Shown here: one piece after another, positions 16,107 to 25,353 of the stretch
How the letters are laid out: every line of letters starts with the position of its first letter
Numbering within the stretch: the stretch's first letter is position 1
Position numbers and translations under genes: made by a program
Notes under the pieces: generated by a model
What the model was told of the DNA's origin: nothing
Seen by the model: only the letters and a program-made list of their open reading frames with translations
Databases searched by the model: none
Assembly: GCA_017417385.1 (NCBI GenBank)
Contig: JAFPZF010000069.1
Location: forward strand, 1 to 45,636
From: Bacteroidales bacterium
GTDB lineage: Bacteria; Bacteroidota; Bacteroidia; Bacteroidales; Marinilabiliaceae
Direction of reading: 5' to 3'
Length of the DNA stretch: 45,636 nt

Positions 16107-18437
16107 TTATTCTATTAGTTCAAATGTTGTCTTGAGCACGTCCCTGCTGTTCCCGCCGACCATGACCTCGAAGGTTCCAGGCTCGACTTGATACTCCGCA
16201 TTCTCGAGATAGTATCCGAGCATCTCCTGAGAGACTCTGAAGACGACCTCCTGGCTCTCCCCTGCCTTCAGGAAGATGCGCCTGAAATCCTTGAGCTCCT
16301 TCACCGGACGGGCTATCGAGGCACTAACGTCGTGGATATATAGCTGGACGACTTCCGCTGCATCCCTGCTGCCTGTGTTCGAGACGGTGACGCAGACATC
16401 GACGGTGTCTTTATACCCCGGCGTGTTCAGGCTGATGACCTCGTCACTGACTCTCAACCCGTAATAGCTGAACGTGGTGTAACTGAGGCCATAACCGAAC
16501 GGGAACGCCGGCTCTCCGTCACAGTCTATGTAGTTTGTCTGATACTTTCTGAACCACGGCTTATCCCCGAGCGCCCTTCCCGTCGCGAGGTGGTTGTAAT
16601 ACAGTGGTTCCTGTCCCGTGGCCTGCGGGAATGTGACTGGCAGGTGCCCCGACGGGACTGCATCGCCGAAGAGGACGTCAGCGATCGCATCAGCCGCCTC
16701 CGAGCCCGCAAACCATACGTCGAGTATCGCCGGTATGTTCTTCCGCTCCCACTCCATGACGACTGGCCGCCCGTTGAAGTACAGGCAGACCATCGGCTTG
16801 CCGAGCTTCGCGAGGGCCTGCATGAGTCTGAGCTGCGTTTCGGGTGTCCGCAGGTCTGTCCTGCTCGCACACTCGCCGGTCATCTCCCTGCTCTCTCCGA
16901 CGGCAAGGACTATGACGTCGGCCTTCTTTGCTACGCTGACTGCCTCGTTGAGCATGGCCTCCGCCGACCTGCTGTCTCTAAATCCGGTGTTGAACGCCGA
17001 TGCGTTGGCCTCGAGCACGGGGTCGTCATAGATGTTCGAGCCCCTCGCATAGAGGACCTGCGCCTTGCCCTCTGTCGCCTTGCTGATGGCCTGATACAGT
17101 GTCTGATATTTGGCTGTCGTGGTGTCCGCACAGTGTGTCCACATCCCGAGATACTGCTTGCCGTTGCCCGCCAACGGACCTACGACGGCTATCTTGCCTT
17201 TCTTCGCGAGTGGCAGCAGGTCCCCCTCGTTCTTGAGTAACACGAGGCTCTCGGTCGCTATCCTTCTCGCCTCTGCCCTATGCTCGTCGGTGTATATGTC
17301 CTTCGCTGGCCTCGTCTCGTCGCAATACTTATATGGGTTCTTAAAGAGCCCGAGCTTGTACTTCGCGAGGAGTACCCGTCGGCACGCCTTGTCTATGTAG
17401 TTCTCGTATGTCTTGCCTTTCTCGACAGCACTGCGGAGGTACTTGATGAACCGCCTCGAACACATGTCGAGGTCGTTACCTGCCTCGAGAGCAGCTGCCG
17501 CCGCATCTTCGTCCGCCACGGTTCCCCATGCCTCCATCTCGCCTATCGACCCGTAATCGGTGACGACGAGTCCGTCCTCATACCCCCAATATCCACGAAG
17601 TACGTGGTCAAGGAGATACACGTCGCCGACGGCTGGCGTGTAGTTGACTGCATTGAACGACGACATCAGGCTCCCGACTCCAGCTTCGACGGCAGCCTTG
17701 TAGGGCGCCAGATACTCGTTGTGCATCCTGAGCTTGCTCATGTCTGTCAGGTTGTAGTCGAGCCCAGCCTCCGCCGCCCCATACAGCGCAAAATGCTTGA
17801 CGCACGCTAGTAGCTTCTCGGGCGAGTTGTAGAGGACGTCCGGCGTCTCCGCTCTCCCCTGATACCCTTCGACGTAGGCTCTCGCCATCAGGCTGCCGAG
17901 ATACGGGTCCTCGCCCGCACTCTCCGCTATGCGTCCCCACCGAGCGTCTTTCGCTATGTCGACCATCGGACTGAAGGTCCAGTTGAGTCCGTCCGCCGTG
18001 GCTTCCTTCGCTGCTATGACCGCCGATGTCCGGACTGCCGCGGTGTCCCACGTCGCCGCGAGCGCTAACGGTATCGGGAATATTGTCTTATATCCGTGTA
18101 TGACGTCGAGCCCGAAGAGGAGCGGTATCCCGTGAGGGCTCTGCTCGACGGCTATCTTCTGGACTTCACGTATGTGCTTCTGCCCGACGAGCGAGAGTAT
18201 CGCCCCGACCTCCCCAGACGCTATCTCCTGTCCCGCGACGCCCTTCCGACCATCGCCGGTGTAGAGAGCCCCGCCATCGACGAGGTTGAGCTGTCCTATC
18301 TTCTCGTCTAGCGTCATGACGGACATCAGGCTGTCGACGAATCGCTCACCCGTGTCCTGCGTCGTCACGCTGGGCTTCGTGCAACTGGCTATGAGGAGGG
18401 TGGCGCTGACAAGTGTGTAGGCGGTGATCTTTTTCAT
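16107..18437 (-). CDS. bglX: Glycoside hydrolase family 3 beta-glucosidase-like lipoprotein
   Basis: 776 residues. The N-terminus ends in LIASC, a lipobox with Cys19, so the enzyme should be an envelope lipoprotein. The GH3 N-terminal barrel carries GLVVTDYGSIGE with the nucleophile Asp; the second alpha/beta domain has VIVLAVGESREMTGE and the C-terminal fibronectin III-like domain begins near AEVVQLYIHD. The layout matches BglX-type beta-glucosidases/xylosidases that release glucose or xylose from oligosaccharides. The start codon overlaps the recQ stop by 4 bp, an unusual pairing of a repair gene with a glycosidase. No SusC/SusD genes are near. Confidence 0.94.
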   Translation of the reverse strand: MKKITAYTLVSATLLIASCTKPSVTTQDTGERFVDSLMSVMTLDEKIGQLNLVDGGALYTGDGRKGVAGQEIASGEVGAILSLVGQKHIREVQKIAVEQSPHGIPLLFGLDVIHGYKTIFPIPLALAATWDTAAVRTSAVIAAKEATADGLNWTFSPMVDIAKDARWGRIAESAGEDPYLGSLMARAYVEGYQGRAETPDVLYNSPEKLLACVKHFALYGAAEAGLDYNLTDMSKLRMHNEYLAPYKAAVEAGVGSLMSSFNAVNYTPAVGDVYLLDHVLRGYWGYEDGLVVTDYGSIGEMEAWGTVADEDAAAAALEAGNDLDMCSRRFIKYLRSAVEKGKTYENYIDKACRRVLLAKYKLGLFKNPYKYCDETRPAKDIYTDEHRAEARRIATESLVLLKNEGDLLPLAKKGKIAVVGPLAGNGKQYLGMWTHCADTTTAKYQTLYQAISKATEGKAQVLYARGSNIYDDPVLEANASAFNTGFRDSRSAEAMLNEAVSVAKKADVIVLAVGESREMTGECASRTDLRTPETQLRLMQALAKLGKPMVCLYFNGRPVVMEWERKNIPAILDVWFAGSEAADAIADVLFGDAVPSGHLPVTFPQATGQEPLYYNHLATGRALGDKPWFRKYQTNYIDCDGEPAFPFGYGLSYTTFSYYGLRVSDEVISLNTPGYKDTVDVCVTVSNTGSRDAAEVVQLYIHDVSASIARPVKELKDFRRIFLKAGESQEVVFRVSQEMLGYYLENAEYQVEPGTFEVMVGGNSRDVLKTTFELIE

Positions 18438-20620
18438 TGCTTGTTCCCGATCTCTGAAATGAACTTTATCTTGACTAAGCGTATCATCTCCTCTGGATAG
18501 TCGTCCTCGTTGGAGAACTCCTGCAGAGCAAGCGTGACGTCATAGTCCTTGTGCTCCTTGAAGTAGATGAAGACGTCATCGACCAGCACGTCGTCATACT
18601 TGTCCCTCAGGTAGTAGTTGATGTCGAGATACGTGCCCGATATGACTATGGTCTCCATCTCGTTCATCAGCTCCTCCATCGACATTCCCTTGCTCTGTGC
18701 CAGTATGTCAAGCGGTATGCGCTTATCGACGCCGTTGATGATGTCTATCTTGTTCTTCGACTTGCTCGGACGTGCCTTGATGATGGTGTCCTGCGGTCGC
18801 TCTATCTCGTTGTCCTCGACGTACTTGGAGATTGTCTTGACGAAGTCCTGACCGAACTTCTGCGCCTTGCCCTCTCCGATGCCGGGGATCGCGGTCAGCT
18901 CCTCTATGGTCGTCGGATAATATGTCGCCATGACCTCGAGAGCATGGTCCGAGAAGAGGATGTGAGGCGCCAGCTTGAGCTTCTGCGCAGCCTCCTTCCT
19001 GAGGCCCTTGAGGATGTCGAGCAGCGGCTCGTCGAGCGCACTCGTCCCAGACGCCTCTGTCCCGAGGCAGTCGTCGTCTGTCTCGTTGAAGTCCCTGTCT
19101 AGGCACATCATGATGGGGTTCTTCGACTTCCTCGGCTCTGAATGCTTCGGACCTAGGAAGAGTATGCCATAGTTCTCTATGTCTTTGGATATGTACCCCT
19201 CGACTATCGACTGCCTGATTATGGAGGTCCAATAACGCCTGTCATGATTGTCGCCCTTCCCGAATAGGTAGTGTTTCTGATGCCCGAGGCTCCTTATCTG
19301 GTCGGTCGCGACGCCCAGCAGGAAGTCTGTCAGGTACTCGACTTTCATCCTGTTGTTGAACTCCTCGACGACGTCCAGCAAGAGGCACACGGCCTCCCGC
19401 GCATTGAACCGCTCCTTGGGGTTCAGGCAGTTGTCGCAGTTCCCACAGTTCTCGCCGGTGTACTCCTCGCCGAAGTATGCGAGCAGGGTCTTCCTCCTGC
19501 ACTCGCTGCTCTCTGCATACGAGACGGTCTCAGCTATGAGCTGCCGCCCTATCTCCTGCTCCGCCAAAGGCTTGCCCTGCATGAACTTCTCGAGCTTCTG
19601 TATGTCCCTCCTGCAATAATAGGTGATGCACCTTCCCTCGCCGCCGTCTCGCCCGGCCCTTCCTGTCTCCTGATAATACCCCTCAAGGCTCTTCGGGATG
19701 TCATAGTGGAAGACGAATCGGACGTCGGGCTTGTCAATGCCCATTCCGAAGGCTACTGTCGCACAGACGACGTCGACTTCCTGCATGAGGAACTTGTCCT
19801 GATTCTCCGCCCTCGTCTGCGCATCAAGGCCCGCATGATACGTCAACGCCCTGATGCCATTGATGCACAACTGCTCGGTCAGCTCCTCCGCCGTCTTCCT
19901 GCTCAGGCAATAGACGATAGCGCTCTTCCCGGGATTGTGCTTGAGTATCTGGATGATGTCCTTCGCCGCATTGTTCTTCGGCCTTATCTCATAATATAGG
20001 TTAGGCCTGTTGAACGACGACTTGAAGACTTCTGCATTCTGGATCCCGAGGTTCTTGAGTATGTCGTGCTGTACCTTTGGCGGCGCCGTCGCCGTCAACG
20101 CTATGATCGGCGCCCGACCGACGGCATCGACCATCGGACGTATCCTCCTGTACTCGGGCCTGAAGTCATGACCCCACTCCGAGATACAGTGCGCCTCGTC
20201 GACTGCGTAAAACGATATCTTTATGCCCTTTAGGAATTGCGTGTTCTCTTCCTTCGATAGGGTCTCCGGCGCTACGAAGAGCATCTTGGTCTTCCCAGAC
20301 CGCACGTCCTCCCTGACCTGGTTCACCGACGCCCTGCACAACTGCGAGTTGAGAAAGTGCGCCACTCCCTCCTCCTCACTGACTCCCCTGATCGAATCGA
20401 CCTGATTCTTCATCAAGGCTATGAGGGGGGATATGATGATCGCCGTGCCGTCCATTATCATCGCCGGAAGCTGGTAGCAAAGGGACTTACCTCCCCCCGT
20501 CGGCATGAGGACCAACGTGTCCTTGCCACTCATAAGGGACTCAATTATAGCTTTCTGGTTCCCCTTGAACGTGGAGAATCCAAATAGGCGCTTGAGATGC
20601 TCGTTAAGGCTTTGTTCCAT
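18434..20620 (-). CDS. recQ: ATP-dependent DNA helicase RecQ
   Basis: 728 residues. Motif I TGGGKSLCYQLPA (about 40-52), DEAH box in YAVDEAHCISEWGHDFRP, and motif VI region YYQETGRAGRDG identify RecQ. A zinc-binding RQC segment follows (CRRKTLLAYFGE, then CGNCDNC), and an HRDC domain (about 560-640) with EELTAIPGIGEGKAQKFG. A further C-terminal winged-helix-like part extends to the end. It unwinds recombination intermediates. An in-frame ATG at 20752 exists, but MEQSLNEHLKRLFGFSTFKGN is the conserved N-terminus, so I start at 20620. It follows rnc by 192 bp. Confidence 0.97.
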   Translation of the reverse strand: MEQSLNEHLKRLFGFSTFKGNQKAIIESLMSGKDTLVLMPTGGGKSLCYQLPAMIMDGTAIIISPLIALMKNQVDSIRGVSEEEGVAHFLNSQLCRASVNQVREDVRSGKTKMLFVAPETLSKEENTQFLKGIKISFYAVDEAHCISEWGHDFRPEYRRIRPMVDAVGRAPIIALTATAPPKVQHDILKNLGIQNAEVFKSSFNRPNLYYEIRPKNNAAKDIIQILKHNPGKSAIVYCLSRKTAEELTEQLCINGIRALTYHAGLDAQTRAENQDKFLMQEVDVVCATVAFGMGIDKPDVRFVFHYDIPKSLEGYYQETGRAGRDGGEGRCITYYCRRDIQKLEKFMQGKPLAEQEIGRQLIAETVSYAESSECRRKTLLAYFGEEYTGENCGNCDNCLNPKERFNAREAVCLLLDVVEEFNNRMKVEYLTDFLLGVATDQIRSLGHQKHYLFGKGDNHDRRYWTSIIRQSIVEGYISKDIENYGILFLGPKHSEPRKSKNPIMMCLDRDFNETDDDCLGTEASGTSALDEPLLDILKGLRKEAAQKLKLAPHILFSDHALEVMATYYPTTIEELTAIPGIGEGKAQKFGQDFVKTISKYVEDNEIERPQDTIIKARPSKSKNKIDIINGVDKRIPLDILAQSKGMSMEELMNEMETIVISGTYLDINYYLRDKYDDVLVDDVFIYFKEHKDYDVTLALQEFSNEDDYPEEMIRLVKIKFISEIGNKQ

Positions 20621-20812
20621 TGAAATCACTGTTTGTTGATGAGTCTCGGGGAGACCGACTCCCGTCTTTCTGATTTCTAATTTAGCAAAACTTTCCGAGC
20701 CGTCAAAAGGGGAAGTGAAGAATTTTAAGGCTGCCTTGCCTCCTCTGTACACGAAAAGCCTGAAACTCCGTTGAGTGTGTCCCCAGTCAAGCCTCTCGCT
20801 ATGTCCGCCCGC

Positions 20813-21643
20813 CTACTCCTCGGGACTGCCCTCGGCGCTTTCTCCCGCGCCCCCCGCGCCTTCCTCTGCTTCCGGGGCAGCCGTCTCCGCCGTCGTGCCC
20901 CTGCTCCAGAACTCGGGGTCTCCACTGATGATTTCGAGCGCCTTACGCGCAGCCTCCTGCTCCGCTATCTTCTTCGACCGCCCCGTGGCATCTGCTACAT
21001 CGACATCCTTGATGCGGACTGTGCTGACGAAATTGTCGGTCCGGTCCTGCTTGAGCGAACTCCGTCCATCTATATACCGCGTGACGAAGAAGACTTCTAT
21101 GCCATGCCGCCCACCGAGGTTCACAAGGTCGCTCTTGTAATTCTTGACCTCGTCTTCCGAGACGGCCTCTTCGATGTGTTTTTTATCTGCTATGTGCCGC
21201 CTGACGAACGCCTCGGCCTTCGCCATCCCTCCGTCGAGATACACGGCGGCTACGAACGCCTCCACTGCGTCCCCAGCTATGTGGCTGCCCTCGACGACTC
21301 TGTGGGAGTGCACCCTGATGCGCTCGATGAACCCTAGCGCCTCGGCTACTCCGTTGAGCCGCTGACGACAGACGAGCTTGGATCGCAGCTTCGACAGGTC
21401 GCCCTCCTTCCACTCGGGGAACACTTCGCACAGGACGACGGACACGACGGCCTCTATGACGGCGTCCCCGAGGAACTCCATCCGCTCGTTGTTCTCCTCG
21501 GCATCGACTGACCGATGTACGAACGCCCTCCTGTACAGCTTCAGGCTCGACGGCCTATAGCCCGCACTGCGACATATAAAACGATAGAACTCTCTCCCCT
21601 CTCGGGAAAAGAGTTCTACGATTTCTTTGTAGTTGAGAATCAC
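20813..21643 (-). CDS. rnc: Ribonuclease III
   Basis: 276 residues from a GTG start, 4 bp after the fabF stop. The RNase III signature NERMEFLGDAVIEAVV and the second metal-site region AFVAAVYLDGG are present, followed by a dsRNA-binding domain (about 165-240, ending in KKIAEQEAARKALEI). It cuts double-stranded RNA in rRNA and mRNA processing. A Glu/Ala/Gly-rich tail of about 35 residues is extra and low complexity. The acpP-fabF-rnc order is common in bacteria. Confidence 0.97.
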   Translation of the reverse strand: MILNYKEIVELFSREGREFYRFICRSAGYRPSSLKLYRRAFVHRSVDAEENNERMEFLGDAVIEAVVSVVLCEVFPEWKEGDLSKLRSKLVCRQRLNGVAEALGFIERIRVHSHRVVEGSHIAGDAVEAFVAAVYLDGGMAKAEAFVRRHIADKKHIEEAVSEDEVKNYKSDLVNLGGRHGIEVFFVTRYIDGRSSLKQDRTDNFVSTVRIKDVDVADATGRSKKIAEQEAARKALEIISGDPEFWSRGTTAETAAPEAEEGAGGAGESAEGSPEE

Positions 21644-21647
21644 AAAC

Positions 21648-22892
21648 TCAGAGAGCTTTGAATACTACTGTACCATTGTGACCACCGAATCCAAATGTGT
21701 TGGACATGGCCGCACGTACTGTCCTCTGCTGAGCCTTGTTGAACGTGAGGTTCAGCTTCGGGTCAATATCTGGGTCGTCCTCAAAGTGGTTGATCGTCGG
21801 CGGGATGAGGCTCTTCTCGATAGACTTGACGCATGCTATCGCCTCAAGAGCACCCGTGGCACCCAGCAGGTGTCCCGTCATTGACTTGGTCGAGCTTATG
21901 TTCAGCCTGTATGCATCGTCTCCGAAGACTTTGCCTATGGCTATCAACTCGCCCTTGTCGCCGAGCGGCGTGCTCGTCCCGTGTACGTTGATGTAGTCGA
22001 TGTCCGCAGGCGTCAATCCTGCATCCTTCAGAGCCGCCTCCATGACTCGCGCCGCACCATTGCCCTCTGGATGAGGGGCCGTGATGTGATATGCGTCGGC
22101 TGAATAGCCGGCTCCTACCATCTCACAGTAGATGTGCGCCCCGCGCTTGACTGCGTGCTCATACTCCTCGAGTATCAGGCATGCTCCGCCCTCACCTATC
22201 ACGAATCCGTCACGGCTCTTGTCAAACGGACGAGATGCCGTCTTCGGATCGTCATTGCGCGACGACAATGCCTTCATAGACGAGAATCCACCGACACTCG
22301 CACATGTCACTGGCGCCTCAGAGCCTCCACTGACAATCGCTACCGCACGACCCAACCTGATAAGGTCAAAGGCCACACTCAACGACGTCGTCGAGGATGC
22401 ACACGCCGATACTGTGCCAAAGTTCGGCCCGCCAAACCCGTTCCTGATGGATATGTATCCCGGCGCTATGTCCGATATGATCTTCGGTATGAAGAACGGA
22501 CTGAACCGCGGCGTGCCGTCTCCAGTCGCGAAATCACGTGCCTCGTCATAGTACGTCTTGATGCCGCCTATGCCCGTGCCCCAGACGCACCCGACAAGCT
22601 TCTTGTCCTCCTCGTCTACATTGAAGTTCGCATCCTTCAACGCCTCGTCCGCAGCTACTATAGCAAACTGCGTGAACAAGTCCATCTTCCGAGCATCACG
22701 ACCGAAGTACTCCTGCTCGTTGAAATTCTTAACCTCGCAGGCAAACCTTGTCTTGAACTTAGAAGCGTCGAAGCGAGTGATAGGAGCAGCGCCGCTCACT
22801 CCATCAGCAAGTGCCTGCCAAGTGTCGACGACGTTGTTGCCCAGTGGCGTCACCGCGCCAAGGCCTGTTACTACTACTCTTTTCAATTCCAT
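21648..22892 (-). CDS. fabF: Beta-ketoacyl-ACP synthase II (FabF)
   Basis: 414 residues. VSACASSTTSL holds the catalytic Cys164; the two His of the Cys-His-His triad lie in INVHGTSTPLGD and KSMTGHLLGATGA. It extends acyl-ACP chains with malonyl-ACP in fatty acid synthesis. The gene is 29 bp after acpP, its substrate carrier, and 4 bp before rnc. Confidence 0.98.
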   Translation of the reverse strand: MELKRVVVTGLGAVTPLGNNVVDTWQALADGVSGAAPITRFDASKFKTRFACEVKNFNEQEYFGRDARKMDLFTQFAIVAADEALKDANFNVDEEDKKLVGCVWGTGIGGIKTYYDEARDFATGDGTPRFSPFFIPKIISDIAPGYISIRNGFGGPNFGTVSACASSTTSLSVAFDLIRLGRAVAIVSGGSEAPVTCASVGGFSSMKALSSRNDDPKTASRPFDKSRDGFVIGEGGACLILEEYEHAVKRGAHIYCEMVGAGYSADAYHITAPHPEGNGAARVMEAALKDAGLTPADIDYINVHGTSTPLGDKGELIAIGKVFGDDAYRLNISSTKSMTGHLLGATGALEAIACVKSIEKSLIPPTINHFEDDPDIDPKLNLTFNKAQQRTVRAAMSNTFGFGGHNGTVVFKAL

Positions 22893-22921
22893 GTTGCAGA
22901 TAGGTTTTGCCAGATTAGTTA

Positions 22922-23155
22922 CTACTTCTTTGACTCGATGAATGCGATAGCGTCGCCGACGGTCTGAATCTTCTCCGATGCGTCGTCTGGAATGTCGACA
23001 CCAAAGGCCTTCTCAAAGCCCATGATGAGCTCTACCGTGTCAAGCGAATCGGCTCCGAGGTCGTTGGTGAAGCTTGCGTTCTCCGTAACTGAGCTCTCGT
23101 CGACTCCAAGCTGCTCGACGATGATGTGCTTCACTTGCTCTGCAATCTCTGACAT
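22922..23155 (-). CDS. acpP: Acyl carrier protein
   Basis: 77 residues, acidic. [12 protein letters not shown] carries Ser37, the phosphopantetheine attachment site. It carries growing acyl chains for fatty acid and lipid A synthesis, including the LpxA and LpxD reactions encoded further right. First clear gene of the acpP-fabF-rnc unit. Confidence 0.98.
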   Translation of the reverse strand: MSEIAEQVKHIIVEQLGVDESSVTENASFTNDLGADSLDTVELIMGFEKAFGVDIPDDASEKIQTVGDAIAFIESKK

Positions 23156-23195
23156 AATTGAATGTTTGTTAAGTAAGAGTTATACATTAAGTTCG

Positions 23196-23288
23196 TTACC
23201 ATACTCCCCCGCCAATCACATGGTCTATAACCTTCCCGTCTATGCCCCGTGCGCCTGGCGAAGTGCCCCCCGGAATAAGCTCTCGCAT
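23196..23288 (-). CDS. Possible 30-codon leader ORF upstream of acpP
   Basis: An ATG at 23288 opens 30 codons ending in TAA, 40 bp before acpP. The peptide is Gly-rich, starts MRELIPGGTSPGARG and ends in a Gly-Gly-Gly-Val-Trp, and its codons (ATA, GGG, CGG) match the - strand style. I do not recognise it and no Shine-Dalgarno site is visible. It could be a leader peptide or chance. The rest of 23156-23447 holds a TTTACTTTG sequence (23312-23320 region, an imperfect -7 box) and no other gene. Confidence 0.35.
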   Translation of the reverse strand: MRELIPGGTSPGARGIDGKVIDHVIGGGVW

Positions 23289-23447
23289 AGAGCCGCAACC
23301 AAAAGACGGTGCAAAGTAAAGGAAAACAAGACGATTTTTCAAGAGTTAGAGCGAAAAAAGTGCAGACTATAAATGAAATTTAAGTATCTTAGCATTTGTT
23401 AGACTATAAAACTCAGCCTTATACGCTGTTTATTCAACCTCGAAAAA

Positions 23448-24026
23448 ATGGAAAGAATCGCTATATTCGCCTCGGGCACTGGCACTAACGCTCAGAACCT
23501 GATCCGATACTTCAACTTCGATAACCCTCGCTCCGCCACCGTCGCCGCCGTCTTCGTCAACAACCCAGACGCTCCTGTCATACAGCGAGCCCTGGTCTAC
23601 GGTGTCCCGGTCTACACCTTCTCTAAGCGACAACTCGAACTGACCGACGACGTCCTCACACAACTACATAGGCGAGGCATCACCTTCATCGTCCTCGCCG
23701 GCTTCCTCCTCCACCTCCCTGACAATATTATTGACCGCTATTATAGACGCGTCGTCAACCTCCACCCCTCTCTCCTCCCGAAATACGGCGGAAAGGGTAT
23801 GTACGGTAGGCGCGTTCATAGAGCTGTATTAGAGGCAAAGGAGTCTGTCACGGGTATCACGGTGCATATTGTCAACCACTACTACGACGAGGGTGAGATT
23901 ACGATGCAGAAGACGGTCGACATCGACCCAGACGAGTCTGTCGACTCCCTCGAACAAAAGATCCATGAACTCGAACTGGAATTCTTCCCTAAGGAAATCG
24001 AACGATTGATTCAAACATGCTGCTAA
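23448..24026 (+). CDS. purN: Phosphoribosylglycinamide formyltransferase (PurN)
   Basis: 192 residues. IAIFASGTGTNAQNLIRYF binds GAR; NLHPSLLPKYGGKGMYG contains Asn104 and His106, and YYDEGE contains Asp147, the three catalytic residues of PurN. It transfers the formyl group of 10-formyl-THF to GAR in purine synthesis. It heads a + strand group of three genes; its codons are C-ending (ATC, CTC, GTC). Confidence 0.97.
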   Translation: MERIAIFASGTGTNAQNLIRYFNFDNPRSATVAAVFVNNPDAPVIQRALVYGVPVYTFSKRQLELTDDVLTQLHRRGITFIVLAGFLLHLPDNIIDRYYRRVVNLHPSLLPKYGGKGMYGRRVHRAVLEAKESVTGITVHIVNHYYDEGEITMQKTVDIDPDESVDSLEQKIHELELEFFPKEIERLIQTCC

Positions 24027-24031
24027 TATAT

Positions 24032-25339
24032 ATGAACACTAAGGAGAAAAACATTCTCAGCTCACGCCTCTGCGTGCTCTTCTTCCTCCAATTCGCCGCC
24101 TGGGGCGCCTACCTGACTTCTATGGGCGCCTACCTCGCCAAGATCGGACTGACAAGTCAGATCGGATACTTCTACTCTGTCCAGGGTATCGTCGCTATCT
24201 TTATGCCTACTCTCATGGGCATCGTCGCCGACCGCTGGATTCAGGCTCAGAAGCTCCTCGCCGCTTGCCACTTCTCCTGCGCCGGACTCATGGCGGTCGT
24301 CGCTCTCCGCGGTCTCTCCTCTGACCCCTCTTTCCTCAGTCTCTTCGTCCCCTATACTATGGCGGTCGCCTTCTATATGCCGACGCTTAGTCTCTCCAAC
24401 TCGGTCGCCTACTCGGCTATGAGCGGCGCCGACATCGACAAGGTGGCTACTTTCCCTCGTATCCGTATCTTCGGGACCCTCGGCTTCATCGCCTCTATGT
24501 GGATCGTCGACCTTATCGGCGCTCAGGAGTCGCCTCAACAGTTTATCATCGCCGCCGTATGGGGCGTCATCATGGGTGTCTACTCGCTCACTATGCCGCA
24601 ATGCCCCGTCGCCGAACACAACGAGACGAAAAGCATCGCGGAACAGCTGGGCCTCAACGCCTTCAAGCTCTTCCTCAACAAGCGGATGTGTATATTCTTT
24701 ATCTTCTCCGCTCTCCTCGGCATGTCCCTTCAGGTGACGAATAGCTTCGCCAACCCTTATATCCGGAGCTTCGCCAAGGTGCCTGAGTTCGCCCGCTCGC
24801 CTTTCGTCGAGCACTCTAATATGCTGATCTCTCTCTCCCAGCTGTCCGAACTGCTCTGCATCCTCCTGATTCCTTTCTTTATGAAGAGGTTCGGGATCAA
24901 GACGGTCATGCTGATCTCTATGCTCGCATGGGTTCTCCGCTTCGGACTCTTCGGCATCGGCTACCCTGCCTGGCCTGGCATCACGGCCCTCGTCCTCTCT
25001 ATGATTGTCTATGGCGTCGCCTTCGACTTCTTCAACATCTCGGGCTCCCTCTATGTTGACAACAATGTCGGCACCTCCCTGCGCTCCAGCGCCCAAGGGC
25101 TCTTCGTCCTTATGACTAACGGCATCGGCTCTAGCATCGGCATGCTCCTCGCTCAGATGGTTATCAACGAGACTGTCGTCCCCGCCATCTCAGCTACCAC
25201 CCGTATCGAGGGCTGGCAGACTGCCTGGCTCATCTTCGCCGCCTACTCGGCTATCGTAGCCCTCCTCTTCGCCCTACTCTTCAAGAGTGGAGGCAACGAG
25301 AAGGAGGAGCGTGAGGAGGTTCTGGACTCTGTCGAATAA
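24032..25339 (+). CDS. MFS transporter, nucleoside/H+ symporter (NupG-like)
   Basis: About 435 residues with roughly twelve hydrophobic helices. The opening LCVLFFLQFAAWGAYLTSMGAYL and GIVADRWIQAQKLLA are typical of the NupG/XapB nucleoside:H+ symporter branch of the MFS. It would import nucleosides across the inner membrane, which fits its place right after purN. An alternative ATG at 24017 overlaps purN; the ATG at 24032, 5 bp after the purN stop, gives a normal N-terminus, so I prefer it. Confidence 0.88.
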   Translation: MNTKEKNILSSRLCVLFFLQFAAWGAYLTSMGAYLAKIGLTSQIGYFYSVQGIVAIFMPTLMGIVADRWIQAQKLLAACHFSCAGLMAVVALRGLSSDPSFLSLFVPYTMAVAFYMPTLSLSNSVAYSAMSGADIDKVATFPRIRIFGTLGFIASMWIVDLIGAQESPQQFIIAAVWGVIMGVYSLTMPQCPVAEHNETKSIAEQLGLNAFKLFLNKRMCIFFIFSALLGMSLQVTNSFANPYIRSFAKVPEFARSPFVEHSNMLISLSQLSELLCILLIPFFMKRFGIKTVMLISMLAWVLRFGLFGIGYPAWPGITALVLSMIVYGVAFDFFNISGSLYVDNNVGTSLRSSAQGLFVLMTNGIGSSIGMLLAQMVINETVVPAISATTRIEGWQTAWLIFAAYSAIVALLFALLFKSGGNEKEEREEVLDSVE

Positions 25340-25353
25340 ATTGCTTACTACTT

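Noticed and set aside
18434-20752. Extended RecQ start at 20752
   Set aside because: The extra 44 residues are not like RecQ N-termini, while the ATG at 20620 begins the conserved region.
23312-23320. acpP promoter
   Set aside because: TTTACTTTG has only one base between TA and TTTG and no -33 element, so I did not list it as a promoter.
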